DNA of 64,000 nucleotides from Exilibacterium tricleocarpae (GTDB taxonomy: Bacteria; Pseudomonadota; Gammaproteobacteria; Pseudomonadales; Cellvibrionaceae). The stretch covers positions 1-64,000 of the forward strand of contig NZ_ML660109.1 in NCBI RefSeq assembly GCF_007004655.1. The letters run 5' to 3'. The notes under the pieces were generated by a model. It searched no databases and was not told the origin of the DNA. It worked only from the letters and a program-made list of their open reading frames with translations. Both the position numbers and the translations under genes were made by a program. Shown here piece after piece: positions 17,242 through 26,367 of this stretch; within the stretch, counting starts at the first letter, position 1; each line of letters starts with the position of its first letter.

Positions 17242-17790
17242 TTGATCGAACTCCTTTATAAACACCTTGTTACCCCACTGGCGACTTTAAATCACACCGT
17301 CAGTGTTTATGCGCGTAACCTCGCTGCCATCCTTGTGTTGTTGATGACCTCGGCCGTCTTGATCCAGGTCCTGTTTCGCTATGTGCTAAACGATTCCCTG
17401 TCCTGGACGGAAGAGTTCGCCAAAGTGATGATGGTCTGGACCGCATTTCTGGTGGCGCCCTGGGCTTACCGTCGCGGACAGAATGTGTCGATCAATATCT
17501 TTTCCGAAGCCATGTCGCGCCCCTATCGGCTGGTCTTGCAGATCGGCCTGAACCTGTTGGTGCTGTGGATAGTTTACGTGCTCTTTATCGAGTCACTGGC
17601 CTTTTGGTCGCGCGGCCAATCCATTCAGTCGGCCACTATGGGCATTGAAATGGCGTGGTTCTATTCAGTGGTCCCGTTTGGCTTTAGCGCCCTGTTTCTG
17701 GTGGGCTGTGAACTGGTTCTGCGCGACCTGCTGGCGTTGATTGACGGCGGCGACTATCGGGTGCCGGACGCCGAAGGTAATCTAGAGTAA
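17242..17790 (+). CDS. TRAP transporter small membrane subunit (DctQ family)
   Basis: The 182-residue protein has four predicted membrane segments: AAILVLLMTSAVLIQVLFRY, the region around FLVAPWAYRRGQNVSI, VLQIGLNLLVLWIVYVLFIE, and SVVPFGFSALFLVGCEL. The DctQ hallmark LSWTEEFAKVMMVWTAFLVAPWAYRRG lies at about residues 52-76. It pairs with the large subunit DctM and a periplasmic DctP to take up organic anions using the sodium gradient. The frame begins with TTG at 17242 preceded by AGGGG, an unusual but well-supported start. It follows the sulfoglycolytic operon by 190 bp that include palindromic element A. The substrate is plausibly SQ, its glycerol glycoside or sulfolactate. Confidence 0.9.
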   Translation: MIELLYKHLVTPLATLNHTVSVYARNLAAILVLLMTSAVLIQVLFRYVLNDSLSWTEEFAKVMMVWTAFLVAPWAYRRGQNVSINIFSEAMSRPYRLVLQIGLNLLVLWIVYVLFIESLAFWSRGQSIQSATMGIEMAWFYSVVPFGFSALFLVGCELVLRDLLALIDGGDYRVPDAEGNLE

Positions 17791-17849
17791 TTTAGTAATT
17801 TGGGTTCAAAGTCAAAACAATAACGAACAACGACACAGGGGTGCCCTGA

Positions 17850-19136
17850 ATGTCACTGACGTATTTTTGGGTATTTATCTTTCTGCTGTCGGCAGGTATG
17901 CCGATTGTATTTGCGCTGCTGATCGGCCCGGGCGTGAGTTTGCTGGTGGACGACCAGGAGATGTTTTTTACCGCGCTGCTGTCGCGGCTCTATAACGGTA
18001 TCGATTCGTTTCCGTTGATGGCGGTGCCGTTCTTTATCCTGGCCGGCGAACTGATGAATGCCGGCGGTATTACCCGCTCGATCGTGCACTTCAGCCAGGC
18101 TATGATCGGCCACTTTCGCGGCGGCCTGGCGCAGATGAATATTCTCTCCTCGGTGTTGTTTGCCGGATTGTCCGGTTCGGCGGTCGCCGATACCTCGGCG
18201 CTCGGTAAAATGCTGATCCCCGCCATGGAACAAAACGGTTACTCGCGCCGCTTCGCCGCCGCGGTAACCGCCGCCTCCTCGGTGATCGGCCCGATTATCC
18301 CGCCATCGGGGATCATGATTCTGTATGCCTTTATCATGAATGTGTCCGTCGGCGGATTGTTTGCCGCCGGTATTGTGCCCGGCGTTTTGATCTGTATCGG
18401 CCTGATGCTGGTAACACGACATCTGGCCAAGACGCGCAACTACCCCGTCGCCGCGGAAAAAGCCACTTGGTCGGAGCGAGGCGCCGTGCTGCGCAGGACA
18501 ATTTTACCGCTGTTGACCCCGGTGATTTTGCTTGGCGGGATTCTCCTCGGCGTCTTTACCCCCACCGAGGCGGCGGCAGTGGCGGCCTTTTACGCGTTTT
18601 TGATTTCCGTGTTGATCACCCGCAGTCTCGGCTGGGAGCAATTGCCCCGAGTCTTCGTCAATGCCACTGTGCAGTCCGGCGTCATTCTGCTGCTGGTGGG
18701 GGCGGCGGTCACCTTTGCCTGGATTATCACCGTCTCCGGCATGGCGGAGATCATCGCCGGGGGTATGACGGGCTTGACCGACAACGTTTACCTGCTGCTG
18801 TTTCTGGTCAATATCTTTTTGTTTGTGGTCGGTATGTTTCTCGACGCCGGTCCGGCGATTCTGATCCTGGGTCCGGTGCTGGCGCCGATCTTTCTGGACC
18901 TCGGGATCGACCCGCTGCATTTTGCGGTGGTGATGTGTGTCAATGTCACTGTCGGTCTGGCCACCCCGCCGATGGGACTGGTGCTGTTTGTGGCGGCGTC
19001 GGTGTCGGGGGAAAGGGCGGAGAAAATCGCCTGGGAAATGTTGCCGTTTTTGGCGGTGGAAGTGGTGGTGATTTTCCTGATTACCTATTTTCCGGCGTTG
19101 ACCCTGACGGTGCCCCGTTGGTTGGGTTTTGTCTAG
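17850..19136 (+). CDS. TRAP transporter large membrane subunit (DctM family)
   Basis: The 428-residue, very hydrophobic protein has the length and about 12 membrane segments of DctM. Family segments include FPLMAVPFFILAGELMNAGG near residues 50-70, GSAVADTSALGKMLIPAM, and IGPIIPPSGIMILYAF. It forms the sodium-coupled translocation unit in the inner membrane with the DctQ subunit encoded 59 bp upstream and receives substrate from the DctP protein encoded 67 bp downstream. Gene order Q-M-P is one of the common arrangements. The substrate cannot be read from this subunit; the neighbouring sulfonate genes suggest a sulfonated sugar or sulfolactate. Confidence 0.93.
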   Translation: MSLTYFWVFIFLLSAGMPIVFALLIGPGVSLLVDDQEMFFTALLSRLYNGIDSFPLMAVPFFILAGELMNAGGITRSIVHFSQAMIGHFRGGLAQMNILSSVLFAGLSGSAVADTSALGKMLIPAMEQNGYSRRFAAAVTAASSVIGPIIPPSGIMILYAFIMNVSVGGLFAAGIVPGVLICIGLMLVTRHLAKTRNYPVAAEKATWSERGAVLRRTILPLLTPVILLGGILLGVFTPTEAAAVAAFYAFLISVLITRSLGWEQLPRVFVNATVQSGVILLLVGAAVTFAWIITVSGMAEIIAGGMTGLTDNVYLLLFLVNIFLFVVGMFLDAGPAILILGPVLAPIFLDLGIDPLHFAVVMCVNVTVGLATPPMGLVLFVAASVSGERAEKIAWEMLPFLAVEVVVIFLITYFPALTLTVPRWLGFV

Positions 19137-19203
19137 CACTAAAAAATTATAGCCCGGAAATTTACAGCACCGGCCGGCGCCGATAAAACTGAGAGTGATA
19201 CCT

Positions 19204-20274
19204 ATGGGAAAGCTGCGATTGATAGTCTTTGGTCTGATCAGTGCCGTCTGCCTGGTCGGCGGTATGGCGACCTCGGTGAGTTCCAGCGAATACACCATTA
19301 AAATTGGTCTGCTCGGTTCACCTGACGATGAGGACTACGACGGCTCGCTGGTGTTCAAGGATTATGTGGAAAGCCGCACTAACGGTCGGGTGGCGGTAAA
19401 AATTTATATGTCGGGCCAGTTTTGCGGCAACGAAAGGGAGTGTATCGAAGGTCTGCAGAGCGGCATCCTAGAGGTCCATATGACGACCATCGGCGGTTTG
19501 GGCAATCTTTTCGGACCCGGCCAGGTATTGGATTTGCCTTATATCTTTCGCGACGACCAGGTTGCCGAGTGTGTCTTTGACGGGCCTATCGTTAAGCAGT
19601 TTCGCACAGCGATGTTAAACGCCGATCTGAATATGCGCCTGATGACGGTATCCAATACCGGGGGTTGGCGCAATTTCGCCACCGTTGATAAACAGGTAAG
19701 GGTGCCGGCGGATCTGCGCGGGCAAAAAATTCGCACCACCTCGGCCGCCATTCAACAGGAATTGGTTCGCCAACTGGGGGCCAACCCCACGCCGATTGCC
19801 TGGTCGGAACTCTACACCGCCATGGCAACCGGTGTGGTGGAGGGTACCAAAAACGGTGTGCAGGACATTATCGGCGCTAAACTGCACGAAAATATTAAAT
19901 ACCTGACACTCGACGGCCACGGTTATATGGGGGCGCTGTGGTGGTTTTCCGAACCGGCCTGGCAGCAGTTGCCGGAAGATATCCGGCGTGTGGTGTTCGA
20001 GGGCTTTAACCACCTGAAGACGGTCACCCGCGCGCTGCCGGTGCGCCGGCAGATAGACGCCTACGAACAGTTTAAAGCCGCCGGCGGTACCGTTTACGTG
20101 CCGACGCCGGAGGAAAAGGCCAAATTTCGACAGGCCACTGCCGGTATGCGTACCTGGTTTACGGAAAACTACGGCGATACCTGGATGAAAAAACTCGACA
20201 GCGCCGTGCAGGCGTGTGAAGCCGAAATCGACAGCGAGTTTATGGAAATAAATAAACCCATCGATGGTCGTTAA
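19204..20274 (+). CDS. TRAP transporter periplasmic substrate-binding protein (DctP family)
   Basis: The product (356 residues from the ATG at 19204) has a signal peptide (MGKLRLIVFGLISAVCLVGG..., cleavage near ATSVSSS). A DctP solute-binding domain follows, with the family segments NERECIEGLQSGILEVHMTT, GPGQVLDLPYIFRD, and VPADLRGQKIRTTSAAIQQE, whose Arg usually contacts the substrate carboxylate. WSELYTAMATGVVEGTKNGV matches the conserved helix-dimer region. An upstream in-frame GTG at 19195 is less likely. It would bind the ligand in the periplasm and deliver it to DctQM. Substrates of this family are almost always organic acids, so sulfolactate, or SQ bound through its sulfonate, are both possible. 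Confidence 0.9.
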   Translation: MGKLRLIVFGLISAVCLVGGMATSVSSSEYTIKIGLLGSPDDEDYDGSLVFKDYVESRTNGRVAVKIYMSGQFCGNERECIEGLQSGILEVHMTTIGGLGNLFGPGQVLDLPYIFRDDQVAECVFDGPIVKQFRTAMLNADLNMRLMTVSNTGGWRNFATVDKQVRVPADLRGQKIRTTSAAIQQELVRQLGANPTPIAWSELYTAMATGVVEGTKNGVQDIIGAKLHENIKYLTLDGHGYMGALWWFSEPAWQQLPEDIRRVVFEGFNHLKTVTRALPVRRQIDAYEQFKAAGGTVYVPTPEEKAKFRQATAGMRTWFTENYGDTWMKKLDSAVQACEAEIDSEFMEINKPIDGR

Positions 20275-20325
20275 GACTGCCGTCGTGGCGACATTTTTGA
20301 ACAGGATCAGGTATATAGGAGCTTG

Positions 20326-20337
20326 CTTTATATAAAG
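20326..20337. promoter_or_regulatory. Palindrome CTTTATATAAAG in the TonB-receptor upstream region
   Basis: A perfect 12-bp palindrome close in sequence to the TCTTATATAAGA sites (same spacing, A/T centre). It is 52 bp after the dctP stop and about 490 bp before the receptor start. It may be a weak copy of the operator or chance in an A/T-rich stretch. The 550-bp region 20275-20827 has no gene that I can support. Confidence 0.35.
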
Positions 20338-20551
20338 AAAATTAATATTGAGTGATGTAAAAAGTAGGTTGCGCCTTTGATGGCGGGTTTCGTGTTACCG
20401 GTGATGGTTTGCCTCCACCGCCAGGTTTTTATCGCACTGCAATTTGCGCGCACAGATGTATTTGTGTCTCCTACAGTTAAAGTCTAGGCTCTCTAAAGTA
20501 ATCTGTCCGCGGTATTTTGAGCGAGGGGGCTGCGTCGATGGGGATCGTTAA

Positions 20552-20563
20552 ACTTATATAAGA
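20552..20563. promoter_or_regulatory. Operator-like site ACTTATATAAGA upstream of the TonB-dependent receptor
   Basis: This matches the TCTTATATAAGA palindrome at 11 of 12 positions and is followed by T and an A/T-rich tract. It lies 265 bp before the receptor start and would bring the outer-membrane receptor under the same GntR-type control as the suy and sulfoglycolytic operons. Confidence 0.62.
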
Positions 20564-20827
20564 TATATATTGTATTATATAGATTCATTTGATAATGTTC
20601 ACGGCTGGTAAAAGCAATTAATAATAGCCCCTATTCCAACTATAACGATATTTCACGGTATTCTTTTGCAGGAAAAGTTGACGATGAATTGAGTGTGAAG
20701 TGCAGTGTAAGCTTATAGATCGAGTTTGTGCTGCAAGGTTGCATGGCAAGTCTGTACCAGCTGCATGGAGCACGTGGAAGAATACCGCCGGTGAATAATC
20801 AATAACGATATGAAGGTGGGAGGTAAT

Positions 20828-23173
20828 ATGTTGGTAGCGAGAATATTTTCCCGGCGGCCGGTGGCCGCGGCACTGGCTGTTGCATCGATGGCGGCCGGCG
20901 CACCGGCCCTGGCGCAGAGCGGCGAGTCGTTTCTTCTCGAAGAGATAACGGTTACCGCACAAAAGCGTGAGGAAAAGCTCACCGATGTGCCGGTAGCCGT
21001 ATCGGTTTTAAACGCCGACCAGATCGATGCCGCTTTCGCCAACAATCTGGAGGGACTGCAAGCGATGGTGCCCTCCGTCAGTTTTCGCAAAGGCAATACC
21101 ACCCGCAACTCGGCGATCACCGTTCGCGGTATCGGCACTATCTCGTTTAGCACCGCGGCGGAGCCGAGTGTTTCCACCGTTGTCGACGGGGTTGTCCTGG
21201 GACGTTCGGGCCAGGCGTTCGCCGATCTCTACGATCTGGAGCGCATCGAAGTGCTGCGCGGACCCCAGGGAACCCTGTTTGGTAAAAACGCCTCTGCCGG
21301 CGTCGTCAATATGATAACCAGGAGGCCGGGTGAGGAGTTCTCCGGTTCCATTGAAGCCAGTCTCTTCCAGGACAATGAGTACAGCCTGAAACTCAATGTC
21401 TCCGGGCCGCTGACGGAAAACGCACGCGGCAGCCTCACGGTGCTGGACAAAGGCTTTGACGGCTATATCAGGAATGTCTTCAACAACCGCACCACCAACG
21501 GGTATGACCGCCAGGGACTGCGCGGCATGCTGGAGATCGATGCCAGCGACGATCTGTCGTTTCTTTTTATCGCTGAAAGTTATGAAGCGGACGATGACTG
21601 CTGTACGGATCTGGAGGTTTTGCCGAGCGGCCGCAACCCGAACTCCGAGGCGGCGCCCGACAGCAACGGCGTCGTTGACGGCAATGTCGATCTGGACCTG
21701 GACCAGCGCCGTATCGATCACGATCTGGAGACACGCACGCTGGACGAAACCACCGCTTTCTCGGTACAGATCGAGAAAGGTTTCGGGGATTATCAGCTCT
21801 CTTCGATCACCGCCTTTCGCGCCTGGGACAACACCGAAATTCGCGAGGGTGATTTTACCTCGATTGGCGGCACTGCCGATACGCCGGTTTTTGACGTGCC
21901 GTTTCAGTTGCATGATGTAGGGCCGCAGGAGTGGCGGCAGATTTCGCAGGAACTGCGCCTGGCGTCGCCGCAGGGCGAGATGCTGGAGTACCAGTTGGGT
22001 TTGTTTTATTGGAATATCGATTCCGAACGCAATTTCACCCGCGAGGCCAGTTGCCAAAACAATGACGGACAGAACGCCCAAATCCTGGCCGATAACCCCG
22101 GGCTGACCTGTAATGCCAACGATATCGTTTCGGCAACCGCTTTTTTCAATACCGAATTTACCAACTATGCGTTATTCGGCCAGGGCACGTTAAACCTCAG
22201 CGACAATTTCCGGCTGTTGTTCGGTCTGCGGTTTACCGACGACGAAATCTCATTCAATCACAATCGCCGCAATCTCGATCCGTTCGGCCGCCAGGGTGTG
22301 GGTGTGCGCGCGCGTCTGCCAAACAGCCAATTTGCGGACGGCGACACCAATTTTTCCGGTGATACCGACGAGACCAACGTCTCGGGCAAAATAGGTATCC
22401 AGTGGGACTTCGGCGACGCCGGTATGGCTTACGGCACCTTTGCGCAAGGTTACAAGGGCCCCGGCTTCAATGTTTTCTATAATATGGCGGCGGTGGACCA
22501 ACTCGGCATCAGCGAGGAGACCTCGGAGTCTTTCGAAATCGGTTACAAGTACGCCGCCGGTAATCTGGTGGCCAATGTGGCGATCTTTACCACCGATATC
22601 GAGGACTTCCAGGCCAACAATGCCGACAATGCCAGCGGCGTGACCATTACCCGGCTCACCAATGCCGGCGATGTGTCGACAGAAGGGGTCGAGGTGGATT
22701 TTATCTGGCGGCCGCTGGAAAACCTGCAGCTCTCCGGCGGTATTGCCTCGGTCAAAGCGGAAATTGACGACTTCAGTTGCCCGCTCAATGTCACGGTTGT
22801 CTGCGACGCCCGCTCCGGGCTGGACGTCCCCTTTGCACCGGACCTGAAATACTCCCTGATGGCGGAATACATTATTCCCACCGCCAATATGGATATTATT
22901 TTGAACGCTTCTTTCGTGCATACGGACGAACAGCAATCCGATTTGCCGGACAACGATGGCATTGTGGACCCGGAGGGACTCTTGCCTGAATATGATATTT
23001 TCAACGCCAGTGTCGCCTTCTCGTTCAATGACGACAAGTATCGCATTACGCTGATTGGCAAAAACCTGGGTGATGAAAGTTACGTCACCACCAACAGCGG
23101 CGACGGCTTCCGCTTCCAGGTGCCGCGCGATGCCGACCGTTACTTCGGCGTTGCCGCCCGGGCCAGCTTCTGA
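20828..23173 (+). CDS. TonB-dependent outer-membrane receptor
   Basis: The product is 781 residues from the ATG at 20828 (GGGAGGT upstream); an ATG six codons earlier has no such site. It has a signal peptide ending PALAQS, a TonB box-like LEEITVTAQKREEKLTDVPV, a plug domain (AITVRGIGTIS..., VDGVVLGRSGQAFADLYDLE, EVLRGPQGTLFGKNASAGV), and a 22-strand barrel ending in the usual aromatic terminus YFGVAARASF. Such receptors import siderophores, vitamins or carbohydrates. The plug resembles the large sugar/aromatic-uptake class common in marine gammaproteobacteria. Its place between the TRAP transporter and soe genes, with an operator-like site upstream, suggests uptake of SQ, SQ-glycerol or a related glycoside, but the ligand is not proven. 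Confidence 0.9.
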   Translation: MLVARIFSRRPVAAALAVASMAAGAPALAQSGESFLLEEITVTAQKREEKLTDVPVAVSVLNADQIDAAFANNLEGLQAMVPSVSFRKGNTTRNSAITVRGIGTISFSTAAEPSVSTVVDGVVLGRSGQAFADLYDLERIEVLRGPQGTLFGKNASAGVVNMITRRPGEEFSGSIEASLFQDNEYSLKLNVSGPLTENARGSLTVLDKGFDGYIRNVFNNRTTNGYDRQGLRGMLEIDASDDLSFLFIAESYEADDDCCTDLEVLPSGRNPNSEAAPDSNGVVDGNVDLDLDQRRIDHDLETRTLDETTAFSVQIEKGFGDYQLSSITAFRAWDNTEIREGDFTSIGGTADTPVFDVPFQLHDVGPQEWRQISQELRLASPQGEMLEYQLGLFYWNIDSERNFTREASCQNNDGQNAQILADNPGLTCNANDIVSATAFFNTEFTNYALFGQGTLNLSDNFRLLFGLRFTDDEISFNHNRRNLDPFGRQGVGVRARLPNSQFADGDTNFSGDTDETNVSGKIGIQWDFGDAGMAYGTFAQGYKGPGFNVFYNMAAVDQLGISEETSESFEIGYKYAAGNLVANVAIFTTDIEDFQANNADNASGVTITRLTNAGDVSTEGVEVDFIWRPLENLQLSGGIASVKAEIDDFSCPLNVTVVCDARSGLDVPFAPDLKYSLMAEYIIPTANMDIILNASFVHTDEQQSDLPDNDGIVDPEGLLPEYDIFNASVAFSFNDDKYRITLIGKNLGDESYVTTNSGDGFRFQVPRDADRYFGVAARASF

Positions 23174-23257
23174 TCGCCCGGCCCGGATCGGCTGCTCGGG
23201 GCCGCAGGTTGACTATGCGGGTAGGGGTATTTTATTTGTATTATTAAATATCATATA

Positions 23258-23269
23258 TCTTGCATAAGA
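23258..23269. promoter_or_regulatory. Operator-like site TCTTGCATAAGA upstream of soeA
   Basis: The half-sites TCTT and AAGA are kept and the centre is GCAT in place of ATAT, a match at 10 of 12 positions to the TCTTATATAAGA palindrome. It lies 85 bp after the receptor stop and 177 bp before the soeA ATG. This is the fourth site of the set and ties sulfite oxidation to the same control. Confidence 0.55.
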
Positions 23270-23385
23270 CCAATGAGTCGAATACTATAGCTCGCGAAGT
23301 AAAGTGTTTCTCTTCGTTAAATCTGTGCTTTGTATTCGGTCATTCTACCGAGCGGTCCGGCGGCAATCAGGTCAAACCTGGTCAG

Positions 23386-23403
23386 CGGCCGGGCCGTTTT
23401 TTT
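23386..23403 (+). terminator. Terminator-like hairpin with T7 tail in the soeA leader
   Basis: CGGC-CGG-GCCG (about 23387-23396) is followed directly by seven T residues. Just upstream, AGGT-CAA-ACCT can form another small hairpin. The structure lies between the operator-like site at 23258 and the soeA ATG at 23446. It could therefore end read-through from the receptor gene, or act as an attenuator of soeABC if the promoter is at the operator. Confidence 0.5.
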
Positions 23404-23445
23404 GTTTTCTCCGCGTGTTTTTGCTGTTGGCTTTACGAAACCTTT

Positions 23446-26355
23446 ATGCCTGACAATCAATCGCCGCTACCACAGTTTGAGGATCACGACCGCCAACAGG
23501 TGAAGTACACCACCTGTTATATGTGTGCCTGTCGCTGCGGCATCAAGGTGACCCTGGAGGGGGAGCAGATACGCTTTATCCAGGGCAACCCCAATCACCC
23601 CGTCAACAAGGGCGTGCTCTGTGCCAAGGGTAACGCCGGTGTCATGAAACAAAACTCGCCGGCCAAATTGCGGGCGCCGTTGCTGCGCAAGCCGGGCAGT
23701 GAGCGCGGTGCCGGTGAGTTTGACGAGATATCCTGGGAGCGCGCCCTGGATATCCTCACCCGGCGCCTGGCCGCTATTCGCGCCACCGATCCGAAGAAAC
23801 TGGCGTTTTTTACCGGCCGCGACCAGATGCAGGCGCTTACCGGGCTCTGGGCCAGCCAGTTCGGCACGGTAAACTGGGCCGCCCACGGCGGTTTTTGTTC
23901 GGTCAATATGGCGGCGGCCGGTCTCTACACGCTGGGGCATTCGTTCTGGGAGTTCGGTGATCCGGACTGGGAGCACACCCGCTATTTTATGCTCTGGGGT
24001 GTGGCGGAGGACCACGCCTCCAACCCGATCAAGCTGGGACTGAAAAAACTCAAAGAGCGCGGCGCCAAATTCGTGGCGATCAATCCGGTGCGCACGGGCT
24101 ACCAGGCAATTGCCGATGAGTGGATCGCCATCCGGCCGGGCACCGATGCCGCGCTGGCGCTGTCGATGGTGCACGTGCTGCTGCGCCGCCGTCTGGTCGA
24201 CGAGGCGTTCCTGATTCGGTATACCAACGCGCCGCAGTTGGTGATCACCGCGCCCGGCACCTCGCGCGACGGTCTGATATACCGCGATGCCGACGGCGGT
24301 GCGGCGGTTTGGGACCAGACCAGCGGGGCGATTGCCAAGGCGTGCCGCACCGATGTGACGCCGGCGCTGGTGGGCGAGTACACCACGCCGACGGGGGAAA
24401 AAGTCAGAACGGTGATGAGCCTGATTCTGGAGAAGTACCTGGACCGGGCCTATGCACCGGAACATGCCGCCGCCGTCTGCGGTGTGGCCGCGGCGGATAT
24501 CGAACGCATCGCACTGGAAATCGCCCGGGTGGCGTTTGAGGAAACCGTCACCATCGATGTGGCCTGGACGGATTGGGCCGGGCGCAAACACGACCGCTTT
24601 GTCGGCCGGCCGGTATCCATGCACGCGATGCGCGGTATCGCCGCTCACTCCAACGGCTTTCAAACCTGCCGCGCGCTGCATTTGCTGCAGGTGCTGCTGG
24701 GCACTATTGATTGCCCCGGCGGGCACCTGGCCAAGCCGCCGTATCCCAAACATATTCCGCCGGCGATCAGACCGGCGCAGCAGGTGGCGGCGGATACACC
24801 GCTGGCCTCGCCGCCACTGGGTTTTCCGCTGGAGCCCGAAGACCTGGTGCTGGACGCCGGCGGCCAGCCGTTGCGTATCGATAAGGCCTTTTCCTGGGAG
24901 GCGCCACTGGCCAATCACGGCCTGCTGCATAGGGTGATCAAAAATGCCGTGCAGGGCGATCCCTATCCGATCGATACGCTGATGTTGTTTATGGCCAATA
25001 TGGCCTGGAACTCATCGATGAACACCCGCCAGACCATCGAGATGCTGCAGGCTAAAGACGCTGCCGGCAATTATAAGATTCCCTTTATCGTCACCGGCGA
25101 TGCGTTTCACTCGGAGATGGTCAATCACTCCGATCTGGTCTTGCCCGATACCACTTACCTGGAACGGTTCGATACTATTTCCATGCTCGATCGCCCGATC
25201 TCGGAGCCCCACGCCGCCTGCGATGCCATTCGCCAGCCGGTGCTGAACCCTGAGCGCGATGTACGGCCGTGGCAGGAGGTGATGGTGGAGCTGGGGTGGC
25301 GGTTAAAGCTGCCGGTGTTTATCGGGGACGACGGGGAACGCCGTTACAGCGGCTACAAAGACTTTATCGTGAATTTTGAAAAAGAACCGGGTATCGGCTT
25401 TTTGGCCGGTTATCGCGGCGCGGATGCCGACCAGTCGCTGCGCGGCGAACCCAACCCCGGACAGTGGGAAAAGTATATCGAGAACGAATGCTTTTTCGAG
25501 TACCGCCTGGCGCCAAACCAGCGCTATTTTCGCCACGCCAACCTGGATTACCTGCAACTGGCGCAACAGGCCGGCTGGGTCAGTTCCACCGACCAGATTG
25601 TTATCGAACTCTACTCGGAAACCCTGCAGAAATTCCGTCTGGCGGGGCAGGGGCTTTACGACGGCCCCTGTCCGCAGCGCGATGTCGATAAACAACGGCT
25701 GGCGACCTACTTCGATCCGCTGCCGTTTTATTATCGGCCGCTCGAACAGCAGGCTGTCGATGCGGCGCAATACCCGTTTTACGCCATTACCCAGCGCCCC
25801 ATGTTTATGTATCACTCCTGGGACTCCCAAAACGCCTGGTTGCGACAGATCGCCGCGGAGAACTTTCTCTACATGAACCGGGCGCGGGCTGAAAGCCTGG
25901 GGATCAGTGATCTATCCTGGGTGTGGGTGGCGTCGCACAACGACAGGATCAAGGTGCAGGTCAAACTGATGGAGGGTGTGGCCGCCGATACGGTCTGGAC
26001 CTGGAATGCCATCGGCAAGCGCAGCGGCGCCTGGGGCCTGCACCCGGATGCCGCAGAATCGCAGCGCGGCTTTTTATTGAATCATTTAATTTCGGAGTCG
26101 CTGCCGCGCGGCGAGGGTCGCGAGCGTCTGACCAATTCCGACCCGATCACCGGCCAGGCCGCCTGGTATGACCTGCGGGTGAAGATAACCCCGGTTGCAG
26201 CGGGGGACGCGTGCAGTTTGCCGCGTTTTTCCAGCCTCAGACCGCTCCCTAACGACACGCCGCCGCCGGACCGACTGATTGTGACGACCCACGCCAATGT
26301 CAATATCAAACGCCCCCCGCCGCCGCGAGCCGGTGCTGCAGTCAAGCGCAAGTAG
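23446..26355 (+). CDS. soeA: Molybdopterin oxidoreductase; probable cytoplasmic sulfite dehydrogenase catalytic subunit
   Basis: The 969-residue protein is a DMSO-reductase-family enzyme. It has an N-terminal [4Fe-4S] motif (Cys24, Cys27, Cys31 and Cys59 in TTCYMCACRCG and GVLCAKG). Pterin-binding domains follow, up to a C-terminal molydopterin-dinucleotide-binding domain. It has no twin-arginine signal, so it faces the cytoplasm, as SoeA does in Allochromatium. With SoeB and SoeC it oxidises sulfite to sulfate and reduces quinone. Start at 23446 fits the family N-terminus; an upstream TTG frame overlaps the regulatory site. It is downstream of SuyAB-type sulfite production and shares an operator-like site with it. 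A polysulfide or thiosulfate reductase-type enzyme is the alternative by family alone. Confidence 0.83.
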   Translation: MPDNQSPLPQFEDHDRQQVKYTTCYMCACRCGIKVTLEGEQIRFIQGNPNHPVNKGVLCAKGNAGVMKQNSPAKLRAPLLRKPGSERGAGEFDEISWERALDILTRRLAAIRATDPKKLAFFTGRDQMQALTGLWASQFGTVNWAAHGGFCSVNMAAAGLYTLGHSFWEFGDPDWEHTRYFMLWGVAEDHASNPIKLGLKKLKERGAKFVAINPVRTGYQAIADEWIAIRPGTDAALALSMVHVLLRRRLVDEAFLIRYTNAPQLVITAPGTSRDGLIYRDADGGAAVWDQTSGAIAKACRTDVTPALVGEYTTPTGEKVRTVMSLILEKYLDRAYAPEHAAAVCGVAAADIERIALEIARVAFEETVTIDVAWTDWAGRKHDRFVGRPVSMHAMRGIAAHSNGFQTCRALHLLQVLLGTIDCPGGHLAKPPYPKHIPPAIRPAQQVAADTPLASPPLGFPLEPEDLVLDAGGQPLRIDKAFSWEAPLANHGLLHRVIKNAVQGDPYPIDTLMLFMANMAWNSSMNTRQTIEMLQAKDAAGNYKIPFIVTGDAFHSEMVNHSDLVLPDTTYLERFDTISMLDRPISEPHAACDAIRQPVLNPERDVRPWQEVMVELGWRLKLPVFIGDDGERRYSGYKDFIVNFEKEPGIGFLAGYRGADADQSLRGEPNPGQWEKYIENECFFEYRLAPNQRYFRHANLDYLQLAQQAGWVSSTDQIVIELYSETLQKFRLAGQGLYDGPCPQRDVDKQRLATYFDPLPFYYRPLEQQAVDAAQYPFYAITQRPMFMYHSWDSQNAWLRQIAAENFLYMNRARAESLGISDLSWVWVASHNDRIKVQVKLMEGVAADTVWTWNAIGKRSGAWGLHPDAAESQRGFLLNHLISESLPRGEGRERLTNSDPITGQAAWYDLRVKITPVAAGDACSLPRFSSLRPLPNDTPPPDRLIVTTHANVNIKRPPPPRAGAAVKRK

Positions 26356-26367
26356 CCGGCCGGTATT

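Noticed and set aside
23467-24930. A 487-codon frame antisense to soeA
   Set aside because: It is complementary to the conserved iron-sulfur and pterin-binding part of soeA; no independent support.
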